A DNA stretch of 5,950 nucleotides, taken from the NCBI GenBank assembly GCA_029857855.1, contig JAOUGG010000188.1, forward strand, positions 1 through 5,950, read 5' to 3'. The position numbers and the translations under genes were made by a program. Below the pieces are notes generated by a model that was not told where the DNA came from, did not search any database, and saw nothing but the letters and a program-made list of their open reading frames with translations. Source of the stretch: Acidimicrobiia bacterium (GTDB lineage: Bacteria; Actinomycetota; Acidimicrobiia; Acidimicrobiales; SZUA-35). Positions 5,686-5,950 of this stretch are shown one piece after another. Positions within the stretch are counted from its first letter, which is position 1, and each line of letters opens with the position of its first letter.

Positions 5686-5950
5686 GGCTTCATTCTTTCC
5701 CTGCGGTTGCCGGAGGAACGTACATCATCGCTGGGCGGCTGGAAGCGATCCGCCCACGGAAGCATCTGCAAGCGCAGCGCGTTCATTCCGGTGCGCCGGC
5801 TGACGTTGAATCGACCGATCAGGAGAGGATCGCCCTCGTCGATGCGATGGGCCGCACGGTGGGTCGTGAAGGCCAACTCGAAACCGAGTTCCTCGACCAC
5901 CGCTCTGACCTCGGGGGTCCGCTGACCGCTCGGGTAGGCGAATGCAGGCG
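5682..5950 (-). CDS. Polysaccharide deacetylase (NodB/CE4-like), C-terminal part
   Basis: The last 88 codons are visible; the gene continues beyond the right edge. The frame reads PAFAYPSGQRTPEVRAVVEE at the edge and then LGFELAFTTHRAAHRIDEGD. FAYPSG followed by a helix, then a Gly-Phe-x-x-Ala-Phe-Thr-Thr strand, is the usual C-terminal part of NodB-type deacetylases, which remove N- or O-acetyl groups from glycans outside the membrane. LIGRFNVSRRTG is the typical closing strand and loop. The metal-binding Asp-His-His residues would lie outside the window. A GTG at 5900 is internal to the domain and is not the real start. The TGA (5684-5682) overlaps the ATG of the Wzz-like gene, so it is the upstream partner in a coupled operon. 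It probably modifies the polymer that this locus makes, but peptidoglycan or chitin-like substrates cannot be excluded. Confidence 0.82.
   Translation of the reverse strand, partial: PAFAYPSGQRTPEVRAVVEELGFELAFTTHRAAHRIDEGDPLLIGRFNVSRRTGMNALRLQMLPWADRFQPPSDDVRSSGNRRERMKP

Overview
The window looks like part of an exopolysaccharide/capsule locus from a high-GC bacterium, most likely an actinomycete. The evidence is the strong G/C bias at third codon positions, the GTG/TTG start candidates, the actinobacterial style of the Wzz-like protein, and what look like leaderless promoters. Acidimicrobiia is my best guess for the class, but this rests on overall style and not on a marker gene.

Layout, left to right. 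Positions 1-38 hold the first codons of a minus-strand gene that runs off the left edge; it has a good ribosome binding site. Positions 162-1298 (minus) encode a divergent APH/choline-kinase-type phosphotransferase. A 69-bp divergent intergenic region (1299-1367) carries the same octamer, TAGGCTGA, once on each strand, and in each case it lies just ahead of a start codon. Positions 1368-2660 (plus) encode a lipoprotein with an alginate-lyase-like domain. This gene converges on, and overlaps by 13 bp, a three-gene minus-strand operon that reads from the right edge: a polysaccharide deacetylase (5682-5950, C-terminal part only), a Wzz/BY-kinase-like protein (3925-5685) and a GT4 glycosyltransferase (2648-3928). 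Both junctions in the operon are 4-bp ATGA overlaps, so the three genes are probably translationally coupled.

How the genes fit together. The GT4 enzyme would add a sugar to a lipid-linked repeat unit. The Wzz-like membrane protein would control polymerisation or export. The deacetylase and the alginate-lyase-like lipoprotein would modify or trim the polymer outside the membrane. The phosphotransferase may phosphorylate a sugar or another small molecule, but its substrate cannot be read from the sequence.

The most unusual feature is in the Wzz-like protein. It keeps the shape of a bacterial tyrosine kinase domain but has lost the Walker A lysine/serine and the Walker B aspartate. In place of a simple tyrosine cluster it ends in a very acidic tail of about 120 residues. 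Inside this tail, 11 perfect copies of a 9-bp unit (4072-4170) encode an Asp-Leu-Asp repeat, so tail length could change by slippage without loss of frame.
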